A DNA stretch of 64,000 nucleotides, taken from Shewanella subflava. GTDB lineage: Bacteria; Pseudomonadota; Gammaproteobacteria; Enterobacterales; Shewanellaceae. The notes under the pieces are model-generated. The model saw only the letters and a program-made list of their open reading frames with translations. It was not told the origin of the DNA and did no database searches. A program made the position numbers and the translations under genes. Where the stretch lies: the NCBI RefSeq assembly GCF_025971955.1, contig NZ_JAPDMX010000003.1, positions 186,001-250,000 of the forward strand, read 5' to 3'. Shown in pieces: positions 44,188 through 54,127 of the stretch (positions within the stretch are counted from its first letter, which is position 1; every line of letters starts with the position of its first letter).

Positions 44188-47151
44188 TTATTTGATGTTG
44201 ACGACTAAGCTTGCTCCGTGGCTTGATGGTGCGCCATCTGCGCTGATGTAATACCAACCTTCATTGGGGGCGGTAATGGTTAAGCGCTCTACATTGGTTT
44301 CATTTTCAGATTTAACATCAAATGCACTTGGATTTGCCCATGTTTGTTGATTGCCATATAGGTTAACATTGCCGGTGCCATTACCACTTGTTACTGTGAT
44401 TTCTTCCGTCGCAGCAGGTACATAGAAGTAGTAACTTGAGTGACCATCAGCAATACAGATAGCTTGTCCAAATTCTACACCGCCATAACTGTAAGGTGCT
44501 TGCGTGGCACAGGCGTCTGCAACAGTGGTTGGTGGCGTGGCACCATCATCGTTTGTTAAGCTGACATTGACACTGACACCTTCGTAAGCTTGTTCTGCCA
44601 CTAAACTGATGTACACCCAACCTCGGTTTGCAATGACACTCAGTAATTCATCATTATTTGCCGTAGTTGCCTTGGCATCATAAGCCGTGGTTTTTGCCCA
44701 AATACTTTGGTTAAAGTAAATATCGACATTACCCGTTCCGCCAGTGGTTGAGATGTAAAGAGGTGTATTATCTTCTTCTACGTATGTGTAGAAATAGTTA
44801 ATGCTTTGGCCGCTCACACACTCCGTTTGCTCTTTGATGAGGTTTCCGTCTCTAATGGTTGGAGCACCACAGTTTTGAATTGGGTCAGTTGGTCCATCAG
44901 TATCAGCATTATCACCTATACCATCACCATCAGAATCTGCCCATTCATTTGGGTCATTTGGAAATACATCGGCATTATCACCAAAACCATCGCCATCTGA
45001 GTCAACTGTTTCAGTGGGGTCGGTCGGGAACATATCGCTGTTATCACCAACGCCGTCGCCATCAGTATCTCGGGTTTCTGTTGGGTCAAACGGAAACGCA
45101 TCTTGATTGTCATTCACGCCGTCACCATCAGAATCAATAGGGGCAACAATACCGGTATCAATGGTGTCATCGTTGCTTGATACTGAGGCGAGCCAAGTGT
45201 TCCACTCACTGTCGTATTGTTTGCCAATCGTATCATTGATATATGTTAGCCAGCCTGTTGCATCACCACCACGGGCTAGAACGAGTAGCGCATCAATATC
45301 TGATCTGTGTTTTTCAAACATGAAACGTACTGCTAGATAACCCCAACTGTAAACGCGTTCAGTGCCGCTGTTATAGGTGTTTGATAAAATCTCACTCAAG
45401 CTAAATGCTTGTGAACGCCCGACATTAATTGCACCATCATTACGATTTTGTTTTGAGATGTATTCCGCTAAACCTTCTGTCCACCACACAGATTTTCCGG
45501 TATCAATGTCGAAATAATTAAATGCGCCATAAAGGTTAAAACGACCATCGAGGTAGTGCACATATTCATGCTCAAGGTTCCAGACAAGAATGTCTTCTGT
45601 CCATGTGGCTTCATGGGCAATAAATCGTGCTTGGTTGCCCTCTTGTGATGGTGTTCCTTCTAAGTACATGCCGCCATTGTTGGTGCCGATACCAAAGATC
45701 ACGCCAGCATACTGTACATAATCATTGTAACTATCAAAAATATTCACTTCGAGGCGTTCATTGAAGTCGTCAGCTACTGGCTGGTATCCCGTTGCAAGTA
45801 CATTGTGGAACAAGGTTTCTTCCAAACCCATTAGATCACAAGAGCTTTGCAATTCTGCATCTGTTAATGCTTGAGCGCGAATATAAATGGTGTCACTACA
45901 GGTGTAGTTAATCGGTAATGCAGTACGTTCTAGTTCAGCTTCCCAACCACAAATGCCGAAGGCTTCACACTCGCCAGGATTGTAGTAATCAAGATAACCT
46001 GCGCCATCAGCCCATTCTGCTGACATACGTTCAAATTTACTCATGTAAAGTTGTACGCCTTCGTTTAGGCGAGTTTTGAAGCTTGCTGGCAGGTTCCAGG
46101 TTTTTTGGTAGCCATAAAATCGCCCAAATTCATGGAAGGCGTCGGTCGATTCATATTGATAAGCAGAATTATAAATATATTCTGAGGTGGCAATTTTCAG
46201 TAAAGCATCAATTAAATCACTATGAGCCAGCGCATTCTGGCTGTACTCATCTTCCCAAGTACCGTAATAAAGGGTGGTTAATGCACTGGTCAATGCTGCG
46301 CGGTGACGATTGCTGGCTAAGTATTCGGCATTAAATCGTTGCAAGTAATCTGTTATCACCGGCACACTTTCGAGAATATGGCTTGCACTTGCCCAAGAGC
46401 TGAAAAATTCCGTTAAGGTGTCTCCCGAGCTTTGGCTTAAATCAAACAAATGTGGGTTTTTAGTGTATTCCTGTAATGCGCCGTAAACGGCATCAGCAGC
46501 CTGAGTGTCGCTGTAAGTTAGTTTATCGTTATAGAATTCAATATAAAACGCGCCGCGTAAGAAATAGAATAGGTTACGCATTTCATCGCCATTACGGCTA
46601 TCGTAGGTTGCGGCAATGCTTTTAGCTTGATTCGCCACCGACACCACATTGGCAGTTTGATATACAGCAACTGAAATATCGTCATTTCTTGAATATAATT
46701 CTGAAATACACGACAGCTCTGCTTGTTTTATAAAATCAAATAATGCTTGGCCATTTAAGTTAGCCATTTCACTGCTACATACATTCACTGTTGCTTCAGC
46801 TGCAGTCGCCAATGCTCCCATTGGCCCATCAATCTTTTTTAATGACTTGCCCTCAGTCGTAGGCTGAAGTGGATCTGACTTAATGTCTTTTCGTTGGCCT
46901 GGAATATTAGCGCCTTTTTCAAAGCGGTTTGTGACGGCCTTAATTTGCTCTAAATTTGATGCTTCTTTAATTTCGGAAGACTGCTTAACTGCAGAAACCT
47001 CCTCAACGGTTGAAGACTCTTTAACTGTTGGAGGTGCTTCAGTTGCTTGTGCAAGGAATGGGAAAAGAATGCTAGAACATGCAAGCGCAACAGCATGTAC
47101 GGTAAATTTTTTCCTGACATTGTTCAATGGTGATGGTTTTATTATTATCAT
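44188..47151 (-). CDS. Secreted M9 microbial collagenase
   Basis: This 987-aa precursor has a signal peptide and a long prodomain with an activator-like helical region (through about residue 400). The catalytic M9 peptidase domain contains the zinc motif H-E-Y-V-H (EHEYVHYLDGRFNLYG) and the third Glu in WWTEGLAEYIS. A calcium-binding linker of four thrombospondin type-3-like repeats follows (D-S-D-G-D-G-V-N-D-N and similar). Two C-terminal PPC-like (pre-peptidase) domains, each ending in the YxY-V pattern, probably bind collagen. The start has a GGAG ribosome-binding site. Known relatives are the Vibrio collagenases, and secretion is type II. Likely role: collagen degradation in a marine setting. 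Confidence 0.93.
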   Translation of the reverse strand: MIIIKPSPLNNVRKKFTVHAVALACSSILFPFLAQATEAPPTVKESSTVEEVSAVKQSSEIKEASNLEQIKAVTNRFEKGANIPGQRKDIKSDPLQPTTEGKSLKKIDGPMGALATAAEATVNVCSSEMANLNGQALFDFIKQAELSCISELYSRNDDISVAVYQTANVVSVANQAKSIAATYDSRNGDEMRNLFYFLRGAFYIEFYNDKLTYSDTQAADAVYGALQEYTKNPHLFDLSQSSGDTLTEFFSSWASASHILESVPVITDYLQRFNAEYLASNRHRAALTSALTTLYYGTWEDEYSQNALAHSDLIDALLKIATSEYIYNSAYQYESTDAFHEFGRFYGYQKTWNLPASFKTRLNEGVQLYMSKFERMSAEWADGAGYLDYYNPGECEAFGICGWEAELERTALPINYTCSDTIYIRAQALTDAELQSSCDLMGLEETLFHNVLATGYQPVADDFNERLEVNIFDSYNDYVQYAGVIFGIGTNNGGMYLEGTPSQEGNQARFIAHEATWTEDILVWNLEHEYVHYLDGRFNLYGAFNYFDIDTGKSVWWTEGLAEYISKQNRNDGAINVGRSQAFSLSEILSNTYNSGTERVYSWGYLAVRFMFEKHRSDIDALLVLARGGDATGWLTYINDTIGKQYDSEWNTWLASVSSNDDTIDTGIVAPIDSDGDGVNDNQDAFPFDPTETRDTDGDGVGDNSDMFPTDPTETVDSDGDGFGDNADVFPNDPNEWADSDGDGIGDNADTDGPTDPIQNCGAPTIRDGNLIKEQTECVSGQSINYFYTYVEEDNTPLYISTTGGTGNVDIYFNQSIWAKTTAYDAKATTANNDELLSVIANRGWVYISLVAEQAYEGVSVNVSLTNDDGATPPTTVADACATQAPYSYGGVEFGQAICIADGHSSYYFYVPAATEEITVTSGNGTGNVNLYGNQQTWANPSAFDVKSENETNVERLTITAPNEGWYYISADGAPSSHGASLVVNIK

Positions 47152-48143
47152 TTTTAACTCCAGTTAATTATAACAATGTCGTTAAATCACCTAATACAAG
47201 GAAGTGATGTTCAGACTATGTTTGTTTCGTCGTGAATTCGATCGTGGTACTGATGGTTGTTAATCTTTTGTTAAAGATTGGTATAATTTATAATGTATAC
47301 AATATTCGCGATCAAGTTAAAAAATCACTCCAAAAATCATTTTGGTGCTGAGATGGTTTTTGAAGATGAATGCGCATTCAGTCGTCAAATAAATGGCTTT
47401 GCTAAGCGCGGATAGGGTTTATTGCAGCAGAGATGAATAGTCTGAGATAGTGTCGCTTGTAAACAGGGTGTTAAAAGCTGGCAAGCTGAAATGGTGCGCC
47501 TCATATTGTGCTTTAGTCATGTGCGACATAGTCATCAAAATTTAATATAACAATAACTTGATTGTCATTTATTCAAAATTCAATAAATGATTTTTAGCCT
47601 TAAGCCACAAGCTTTCTTTAGCGAGTATTGAGCGGCAATGTGTCGTGAAAAATCGCTTTATTTAAACAATATGAGTGTGTGTCAAAAACTTAATTTTGGG
47701 TTAAATTTTTCATAATAAATTGCATATAAATTTAGTATATTGAATTTTTATGCACTGATGCTGTTGTTTGCAACTTATATAGCTAAATGGAATAAGTTAT
47801 TCCTTTTGTTGTTTTTAGTTGTATCACTACCATTGATCATGATGATGTAAGTCATTAGGCGCATACTGCGCTTGGATACTTTTAGCTGACTTTGGAGATA
47901 AGTATTCAATGAGTGCCGTAAATTAAACTAGGGTGATTCAACTGCAACTAATTGATGATATTAATATATGTTTTTGCTGACGAGCAAGTATCATTAGCAC
48001 GTTTTTTTATGCTGTTTTTGTCCAGAAAAACAAGCCCTTTCTAAGATTTTTATATTTTCATTTAGCGCTTCCAAAGTGATTACTTTTTTAAAGCTTCTGC
48101 TAGAATGCCGCGCGTCACATAAGTGTCACTTTGGAGTGGTTGT
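47152..48143. other. Long intergenic region (collagenase / Na-Pi cotransporter)
   Basis: This 992-base AT-rich region lacks any ORF of note. It contains a perfect 14-bp palindrome TGAATGCGCATTCA (47367-47380) and a TGTATACA palindrome near 47293-47302. It otherwise shows no RNA or protein signature I can defend. It separates the two divergent genes and likely carries both promoters. Confidence 0.45.
47367..47380. promoter_or_regulatory. Perfect 14-bp palindrome (possible operator)
   Basis: TGAATGCGCATTCA is fully self-complementary. It lies about 215 bases upstream of the collagenase start and 760 upstream of the transporter, and could be the binding site of a dimeric regulator. Chance cannot be excluded. 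Confidence 0.3.
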
Positions 48144-49274
48144 ATGAACGGTTCCCCTTCAGCACTAAGCAATGGCTTACGTTGGTCCAGCTTAGTCGCA
48201 TCTTTGTATTTATTATTGCTTGCTGTTGCAATGATAAGTTCAGGTTTTAAATTGGCGAGTGGTGAACAAGCCAAGGCGTTATTTGAGTTTGCTTCACATC
48301 CGATTGCAGGGTTAATGGTGGGGTTAGTGGCCACCGCATTAATTCAATCTTCTAGTACGACGACGAGTATTATTGTTGGCTTGGTGGCTGGTGGTTTACC
48401 TCTACCGATCGCTATTCCTATGATCATGGGAGCTAATATTGGCACAACCTTAACTAATACGTTAGTCAGTTTAGGCCATCTTCGATGTCAGCATGAGTTT
48501 CGCCGCGCGTTTGCGGGGGCAACAGTGCATGACTTCTTCAATCTGTTAGCGGTTTGTGTGTTTTTACCGCTTGAAATCATGTTCGGCTTTTTAGAAAAAC
48601 TCAGTGGCTGGATAGTGGCGCCATTTGCGGCAATGAGTGGTGGTTCAGGCAGTTTTGGTTTTGATTTTATCAAGCCCATAACTAAACCTGTTACTGAGTT
48701 ATTAGCCAGTCAGTTGCACTTTGCTAGTCCAGCTGTTAATGGTGTCATTGTGATTATGGTGGGTATTTTTATTCTGTTTTTTGCCATTCTTTTTATGGGG
48801 CAACAGCTGAAAAAACTCATGGTAGGGCGCGCTGAAACCATGTTAAAAACCGCATTAGGACGAGGACCGATACACGGTATTGCAGCTGGAACAGCTGTTA
48901 CAGTTTTAGTTCAATCGTCATCAACCACTACCAGCTTAATCGTGCCATTAATTGGTAATAATATTATCACCATAAGAGAAGCGTATCCGTTCACCTTAGG
49001 GGCAAACATTGGTACTTGTATTACGGCTTTGCTTGCTGCAATGGCGGTGTCTGGTGATAATGCCATATTGGGATTGCAAATTGCTTTAGTTCATTTGTGC
49101 TTTAATGTCTTGGGTGTAGCCGTACTCTATGGCATCCCTTGGTGTCGCGATTGGCCGATCAATTGTGCTGAATGGTTGGCGGAACAAGCACAGAAAAACA
49201 AACTTGCTGTGGTGGCTTATATCGGGACTGTCTTTTTTGCTATTCCGTCGTTGATGATAGTGGTGACTCACTGA
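48144..49274 (+). CDS. Na+/phosphate cotransporter family (NptA-like)
   Basis: This 376-aa inner-membrane transporter has eight or nine helices in two inverted repeats. Each half carries the Q-S-S-S-T-T-T motif (ALIQSSSTTTSIIVG and VLVQSSSTTTSLIVP), the Na/Pi cotransporter signature, followed by GANIGTT and GANIGTC. The C-terminal PhoU-like regulatory domain of some relatives is absent. Start at 48144 follows GGAG. The open frame reaches 48123. A terminator follows. Sodium-driven phosphate uptake is the family role, with export reported for some members. Confidence 0.92.
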   Translation: MNGSPSALSNGLRWSSLVASLYLLLLAVAMISSGFKLASGEQAKALFEFASHPIAGLMVGLVATALIQSSSTTTSIIVGLVAGGLPLPIAIPMIMGANIGTTLTNTLVSLGHLRCQHEFRRAFAGATVHDFFNLLAVCVFLPLEIMFGFLEKLSGWIVAPFAAMSGGSGSFGFDFIKPITKPVTELLASQLHFASPAVNGVIVIMVGIFILFFAILFMGQQLKKLMVGRAETMLKTALGRGPIHGIAAGTAVTVLVQSSSTTTSLIVPLIGNNIITIREAYPFTLGANIGTCITALLAAMAVSGDNAILGLQIALVHLCFNVLGVAVLYGIPWCRDWPINCAEWLAEQAQKNKLAVVAYIGTVFFAIPSLMIVVTH

Positions 49275-49311
49275 TACAACCTTCTAAATACGGTATTCAT
49301 GTTAATTTAAG

Positions 49312-49340
49312 CGGGGAGCAGATATTGCTCCCCGTTTTTA
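49312..49340 (+). terminator. Terminator of the Na/Pi cotransporter gene
   Basis: CGGGGAGCA pairs with TGCTCCCCG around GATAT and is followed by TTTTT. It starts 38 bases after the stop codon. Confidence 0.9.
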
Positions 49341-49599
49341 TGTCAAAATCTTATGTTTTGGTTTTTTTGGGGGTTAGGAAAGGGTTATTTAATGTTCAAT
49401 TCCCAGCCTGTTGACATGAGTTTCTTAATTTTTAAAATTTCACTCAAACTCACTTTGCTCTGTAATTCAATGCAGGTTTGCTTTTAAGTTAAGGATTTTA
49501 GCCGTATTTATTGATTTATTTTTGCCTAGTGAACTTTTGTTTTTTTATGCTGCTTGCTGTATGTTACAGACTTTATTTTACGTAAATTAAGGATGAATA
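49341..49599. other. Intergenic region after the Na/Pi terminator
   Basis: About 260 bases, T-rich, with no gene I can support. It should carry the promoter of the aspartic-peptidase-like gene that follows. Confidence 0.3.
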
Positions 49600-50514
49600 A
49601 TGCGTAAGAAAATGATCAAAATCTTCCCTTTTTTGTCGCTTTTACTTTTCTCACTTAATACTGTTGCTGCCACTAATTGGGTTAATTTTGAAATTATCAA
49701 TGGCCATATTAATTTACCTGTAACCATTGAAGGTATTGAAGGTCGAGCGATTCTAGACAGTGGTGCACAGTTAAATGCGATTAATTTAAGCTTCATTAAT
49801 AAACATGGATTTGAGTTTCCTAAAGGTGGAAAGGTCAATGTTGAGGGGATTTATGGCACCGAAACACGCCGATTATTTAATAATGTGCAAGTGAAGCTTT
49901 TTAATACTGATTTAGAGTTAGATAACCTAGTAGGGCTTAGACTGGGAGACCATGAAGTTCAACTCCTTTTAGGTGCGGGATTATTAGAAAAATTTATTTT
50001 TCAGATAGATTACCCAAATAATCGTTTAAGGCTGTTTGAAAGAGGCTCTGTGGATTTGGCCAAGCTTGAGAATATTCAGATGCAAATAGATCGAGGTTCA
50101 GGACAACCTATTGTAAAAGTTGATCTAAATGGTGAAAAGAATGCGTGGCTTATCCTTGATACTGGCAATAATGGTGGGCTATTTTTAAAACGCTCAATGG
50201 CAACAGATTCAAACTGGCTGGAATCTTACGGTTCTCAATCAAGTTTGATCGCGGGAGCTAATCAAATTGGTACTGTTGATAACTTTCGTTTACCCGAAGT
50301 CAAGTTTGGGCCTTTTACCATTGAAAATGTTCAGGTCAGTGTGCCTGCTGAAGGTCAAACTGAATCTGTTTCAGGTCAAGACCAAGTGAGTTTTTCTCGC
50401 ATAAAAGGAAAAAATATTAAAGGCCTTGTTGGTTATGATGTATTGAAACATTTTGTATTAACCATCGATTATAAATCTGGTCACTTACATGTTGGATTGC
50501 CAGAAGATATTTAG
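49600..50514 (+). CDS. Two-domain retropepsin-like (clan AA) protein, secreted
   Basis: This 304-aa precursor has a signal peptide (to about residue 24). Two aspartic-peptidase-type motifs occur, D-S-G at about D53 (AILDSGAQLNAIN) and D-T-G at about D187 (WLILDTGNNGGLFL). This fits either a pepsin-like bilobal arrangement or a tandem of retropepsin-like folds. The hydrophobic G-x-D-V/L motifs (LLLGAGLLEKF and GLVGYDVLKHF) near the end of each lobe support the clan AA fold. The active aspartates are present in both, so activity is possible, but substrate is unknown. It ends 22 bases before the convergent solute-binding gene. Confidence 0.78.
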   Translation: MRKKMIKIFPFLSLLLFSLNTVAATNWVNFEIINGHINLPVTIEGIEGRAILDSGAQLNAINLSFINKHGFEFPKGGKVNVEGIYGTETRRLFNNVQVKLFNTDLELDNLVGLRLGDHEVQLLLGAGLLEKFIFQIDYPNNRLRLFERGSVDLAKLENIQMQIDRGSGQPIVKVDLNGEKNAWLILDTGNNGGLFLKRSMATDSNWLESYGSQSSLIAGANQIGTVDNFRLPEVKFGPFTIENVQVSVPAEGQTESVSGQDQVSFSRIKGKNIKGLVGYDVLKHFVLTIDYKSGHLHVGLPEDI

Positions 50515-50536
50515 TGTGCACTCAGGGTGGGCAATT

Positions 50537-51457
50537 TTACTCAGCTAGAACAGGCAGAGGGAGGGGGATAAAAGCAATTATGCCGTCTACTGTCATGTTC
50601 ATGACACCATTTGAGCCGTCAATCGGAGCGGTTTTGGGTGGGGAATCTTGGGCTTTGGCAACAGAAAGTTGTTGCCATTTCATCATTACTCTCGCTAATG
50701 CACCATGATTTGATAGCGTCGATATAGCTTGATTGATCTTATCTAGTAAAGCGACATTATTGGCTTTTTTACTGAGCATAAAATGGATTTGATTCGTGTC
50801 TACTACAAGTGCTAATGGTGACAGAATTAACCCTTCAGATTGATTAGCGATATAAGGCAATGAAACTGAATCTCCGATTAAAATATCCCCCCTTTTATAG
50901 GCAAGCATTTGCACTGATTGTGTTGCATTAGGGCTGGTAATTAATAAACCCTGTCGTAATAATTCATCTTTAGTGGCTAAATAGTCCTGACCATACCAGC
51001 CATAAGAAGGGGCTAATAATTTAAGCTTCTTACTGATAATGTCCTGCCACTTATCAACGGTAATACTTGAGGTGTTTTCGGCTTCGACAAATAGTCTAAC
51101 TTCTTCATCACGATAGGATTTTGAGAAATATGCATATTGTTCTCTTTCCGAGGTATAACTTGCTCCCATCATCATGTCTAAAGAGCCAACTTTTAGCATC
51201 TGGTGGGCTCGCTTAACGGGCATGGGGATAAACTCCACTTTACAGCCAAGATTATTTGCCACCAGTGTAAGCATATCCACATCTAAGCCAACGGCTTTAC
51301 CCGAATCATCAATCCAAGCGTAAGGAGCCCAATCATTAAAACCAATTTGAATGGGGTTGGGGCAGACGGATTTTGCATCTTGTCCACGGGCGATGCTAGG
51401 TTGCCCACAAAGCACTAAACATGTTAATAGTAATATTTTCAGTGTGATAGATTTCAT
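50537..51457 (-). CDS. Periplasmic solute-binding protein family 3 (amino-acid ABC-type)
   Basis: This 306-aa precursor has a signal peptide (MKSITLKILLLTCLVLCGQPSIA). The type II periplasmic-binding fold begins PIQIGFNDWAPYAWIDDSGKAVGLDVDML and continues with MMMGASYTSEREQYAYFS and LLAPSYGWYG. No permease or ATPase gene is adjacent, so it may serve a sensor or an orphan transporter. Ligand is probably an amino acid or small polar solute. The next gene begins on the other strand 286 bases to the right. Confidence 0.85.
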   Translation of the reverse strand: MKSITLKILLLTCLVLCGQPSIARGQDAKSVCPNPIQIGFNDWAPYAWIDDSGKAVGLDVDMLTLVANNLGCKVEFIPMPVKRAHQMLKVGSLDMMMGASYTSEREQYAYFSKSYRDEEVRLFVEAENTSSITVDKWQDIISKKLKLLAPSYGWYGQDYLATKDELLRQGLLITSPNATQSVQMLAYKRGDILIGDSVSLPYIANQSEGLILSPLALVVDTNQIHFMLSKKANNVALLDKINQAISTLSNHGALARVMMKWQQLSVAKAQDSPPKTAPIDGSNGVMNMTVDGIIAFIPLPLPVLAE

Positions 51458-51743
51458 ATATCACTCACATATTGTTTTTGTTAAATAGACTGTTTTGATG
51501 TTGGTGTACCTATAATTAAGTTTAAAACTGTAATATTAGATTTATCTTAGTCTTGTATTTGTGTATTTACCAGACAATAAACATCAGCGCTTGTTGACGC
51601 CTGAGTCTGATATTTTTGTTTAAGTTGTGTTGATGCTGCTTATGGAATAAGTCAATGGGTAACGATTAAACTAACTACATAGTTGTGAATTATAGAGTGT
51701 GAATAAGCCGCTAGTTTTATGTGTTTAAATATTGTGAAAACCC

Positions 51744-52133
51744 ATGATGAATGAATCTATTGATATCGCATTGCCTTCACTGGTTCACCGGATTGGTGGT
51801 GACAGTGTTAAGCAAGCAAAAGCGATTGCACAGGAATACGATTGCCAACTTAAGCGTGTGCGACGTTCAAGAAACTGGCTACTGCGGGGGGAGGCAAAAA
51901 TGATCCAATCCTGTGTGTTGCGATTGAAAGTAGACAATGCGGAGGCGTTTAAATACTTAATTCAAAAAATAGAAGCAAGCCTATTAGCACACGCAGATAA
52001 GCTGGAGCCTTTAGCCATGAAACTACAGCGGTTGATGGCTCAAAATCCGTGTATGACTTTGGCTGAGTTGATGCAACTCACTAATTGCACTGTGGCGCAG
52101 GCAAGAGTGGCTCGCATTCAGGCTGAAATATAA
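51744..52133 (+). CDS. Small ribosome-recycling-factor-like (RRF_GI) protein
   Basis: This 129-aa protein (ALPSLVHRIGGDSVKQAKAIA, then CQLKRVRRSRNWLLRGEA) matches my recollection of the RRF_GI family (annotated as ribosome recycling factor in Shewanella and Vibrio). The basic RVRRSRNWL and the C-terminal helical domain (AELMQLTNCTVAQARVARIQAEI, a helix-turn-helix-like segment) are the main features. The family has no demonstrated recycling activity. The start MMNES might instead be the second Met. Confidence 0.65.
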   Translation: MMNESIDIALPSLVHRIGGDSVKQAKAIAQEYDCQLKRVRRSRNWLLRGEAKMIQSCVLRLKVDNAEAFKYLIQKIEASLLAHADKLEPLAMKLQRLMAQNPCMTLAELMQLTNCTVAQARVARIQAEI

Positions 52134-52338
52134 TCGAGGTTATTAATGTGACGATAAACACATTGAATTTATGGGTAATAAACTCAGTGTATCATCCTTG
52201 ATAGAGGGAACTGATGAGCGCTTGCAGTCATGTTAAATTTGTTATTTTTTCAATTAACGGGTTTCAATCAAAGCTGATGCTTTCGTGAGGGTGTAACAGA
52301 TTCTGTGTAACTGCAATTAAGTTGGATAATGAATGGTT

Positions 52339-53196
52339 TTAATATTCATTTTTAGCATCATTTATTCGCTGTAATCTTTCTTGCTCTTCTTCTTTTGCGG
52401 CATTGATTTCATCAAGAACGGCATTAACATCGGCAATGTGTTCACTTTCAGCAAACTCGCCAGTGAGCTTTGATGTGGGCGTGAGCTCACCCGCTTCAAA
52501 TAATGCCCACATTTCTTTGGCAAATTTAGTGCTTGCGAGTTCAGGGGCAAATTGACTGTAATAACTTGTCATGTTGTTTACATCGCGGGCAAACATCCAT
52601 TGTGCGTTATTATTGGCGGCAGCATCAACCGCCTGGGGCAAGTCAATAATCACCGGGCCTTTGCTATCGACCAGCACATTAAACTCAGATAAATCCCCAT
52701 GCACAATGCCCGCGCACAGCATTAATTTGGTATATTCGATCATGCTGGCATGATCTCGAAGCGCTTCTTCATGGCTCATTTCTACATCGTTTAAGCGAGG
52801 TGCAACTAGGCCATCATCATCTGTTACTAATTCCATTAACAATACACCGGAAAAACAGCCGTAAGGTTTTGGTACGCGCACGCCAGCATCGGCTAATTTA
52901 TACAAGGCATCTACCTCGGCATTTTGCCAGGCTTCTTCTTGTTGATCTCGACCAAACTTAGACCCTTTCTCCATTGCTCTGGCGCGGCGGCTATTGCGTA
53001 CTTTTCTGCCTTCTTGATACTGAACCGCTTGTTTAAAGCTACGCTTGTCAGCATCTTTGTAGACTTTAGCGCAGCGAATATCCTCGCCACAACGGACGAC
53101 ATAAACACTGGCTTCTTTGCCACTCATTAATTGACTTAGGACATCGTCCACTAAGCCTTCTTCAACCAGAGGTTGGATTCGTTTTGGGATTTTCAT
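52339..53196 (-). CDS. RIO1-type serine protein kinase
   Basis: This 285-aa atypical kinase has the N-terminal RIO lobe with GLVDDVLSQLMSGKEASVYVV (glycine-loop substitute), CAKVYKD (ATP-binding Lys), then KLMLCAGIVHGDLSEFNVLV with the catalytic HGDLSEFN motif, and VIIDLPQAVD (metal-binding DLPQ). A charged C-terminal helix follows. This belongs to the PA4780-like bacterial RIO family, whose substrates are not known. ATG at 53196 follows AAGGA. The frame is open to 53214. It is encoded alone. Confidence 0.92.
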   Translation of the reverse strand: MKIPKRIQPLVEEGLVDDVLSQLMSGKEASVYVVRCGEDIRCAKVYKDADKRSFKQAVQYQEGRKVRNSRRARAMEKGSKFGRDQQEEAWQNAEVDALYKLADAGVRVPKPYGCFSGVLLMELVTDDDGLVAPRLNDVEMSHEEALRDHASMIEYTKLMLCAGIVHGDLSEFNVLVDSKGPVIIDLPQAVDAAANNNAQWMFARDVNNMTSYYSQFAPELASTKFAKEMWALFEAGELTPTSKLTGEFAESEHIADVNAVLDEINAAKEEEQERLQRINDAKNEY

Positions 53197-53556
53197 TGCG
53201 TCCTTATACCGCAATTAAGCACAGGATGGAATGCTCAAATGCTTGCTAGAACATAAATATTAACAAAATGAGTTTGTTGGCCATTTTTTAACAATCCAAT
53301 ATCAGCATAAATAACGGATTATTCTTTAGCACAGTGATTGAACTGAAGAGTGCCATAGCCCAAGGTCGTTATTATTTGTTATCATATCGGTATCTGATTT
53401 TGTATTTGTGCAGTGACATTGATGCAATTGTCTCTAAGCTAGCTATAGTCATATTTAAGTGTTGATAAGCTAGATGAAAGCCTCGCACAAACTTGCGAAT
53501 TAACCTCCTGATTTACAATGATAATACAACCGGTTTGTCGGTTATTGGAATTCCTT
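53197..53556. other. Intergenic region (RIO kinase / VF530)
   Basis: This 360-base AT-rich gap separates divergent genes. No gene, RNA or clear operator is seen. Confidence 0.3.
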
Positions 53557-54054
53557 ATGATTGAACTGCAAAAAAATAACCCGCTACATGGTTTAAAATT
53601 AGAAACCATGGTGGCAGAACTGGTCGACTTTTATGATTGGAAAATCCTCTACGCGGCACTGCGTTTAGAATGCTTTAATACCAACCCAAGTATGGAAGCG
53701 TGCCTAAAGTTTTTAAAAAAGACCGAATGGGCCAGAGAGAGAGTAGAAAGCTTTTATCTTTATCGCTTCAAACGTATGCCAAAGGGAAGTGCGGCACAGT
53801 TTGATTTAAAGCCGCGTGAACGCGGGTTTGCTCATGGGATTATGCCTCGTAAACCCCAAGAGCTGACGGTTGAGTTAATTGCTGAAATGCGCGATAAAGC
53901 CGCGACGGATTACCAAGAAATGAAGCGTAATAATCGACGTCCACAATTTGGTAAAGATAAGCCCAAAGCGCAAGATAACTACGCACAAAATAAACGTACC
54001 AGCAGCAAGCGACCCGCGCCGTCGCAAGACCCTAAAAATCCTTGGGGGAATTAA
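53557..54054 (+). CDS. VF530/DUF2132 family protein with basic C-terminal tail
   Basis: This 165-aa protein starts IELQKNNPLHGLKLETMVAEL and LRLECFNTNPSMEACLKFLKKTEWARERVESFYLYR, the VF530 (DUF2132) domain, usually 70-80 aa. Here it is followed by about 95 extra residues ending in a low-complexity basic stretch (RRPQFGKDKPK, KRTSSKRPAPSQDPKNPWGN) that could bind nucleic acid. The VF530 fold has been determined structurally in Vibrio fischeri, but no function is known. ATG at 53557 follows GGAATTCC. The open frame to 53518 is unsupported. A terminator follows. Confidence 0.85.
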   Translation: MIELQKNNPLHGLKLETMVAELVDFYDWKILYAALRLECFNTNPSMEACLKFLKKTEWARERVESFYLYRFKRMPKGSAAQFDLKPRERGFAHGIMPRKPQELTVELIAEMRDKAATDYQEMKRNNRRPQFGKDKPKAQDNYAQNKRTSSKRPAPSQDPKNPWGN

Positions 54055-54098
54055 CTCACTGAAGGTGAAATCCTATTATCAAAATTGGATTGTTATTT

Positions 54099-54127
54099 AA
54101 ATGCCGCAAACATTGCGGCATTTTTAG
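54099..54127 (+). terminator. Terminator of the VF530 gene
   Basis: AAATGCCGCAA pairs with TTGCGGCATTT around ACA and is followed by TTAG. It starts 45 bases after the stop. Confidence 0.88.
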
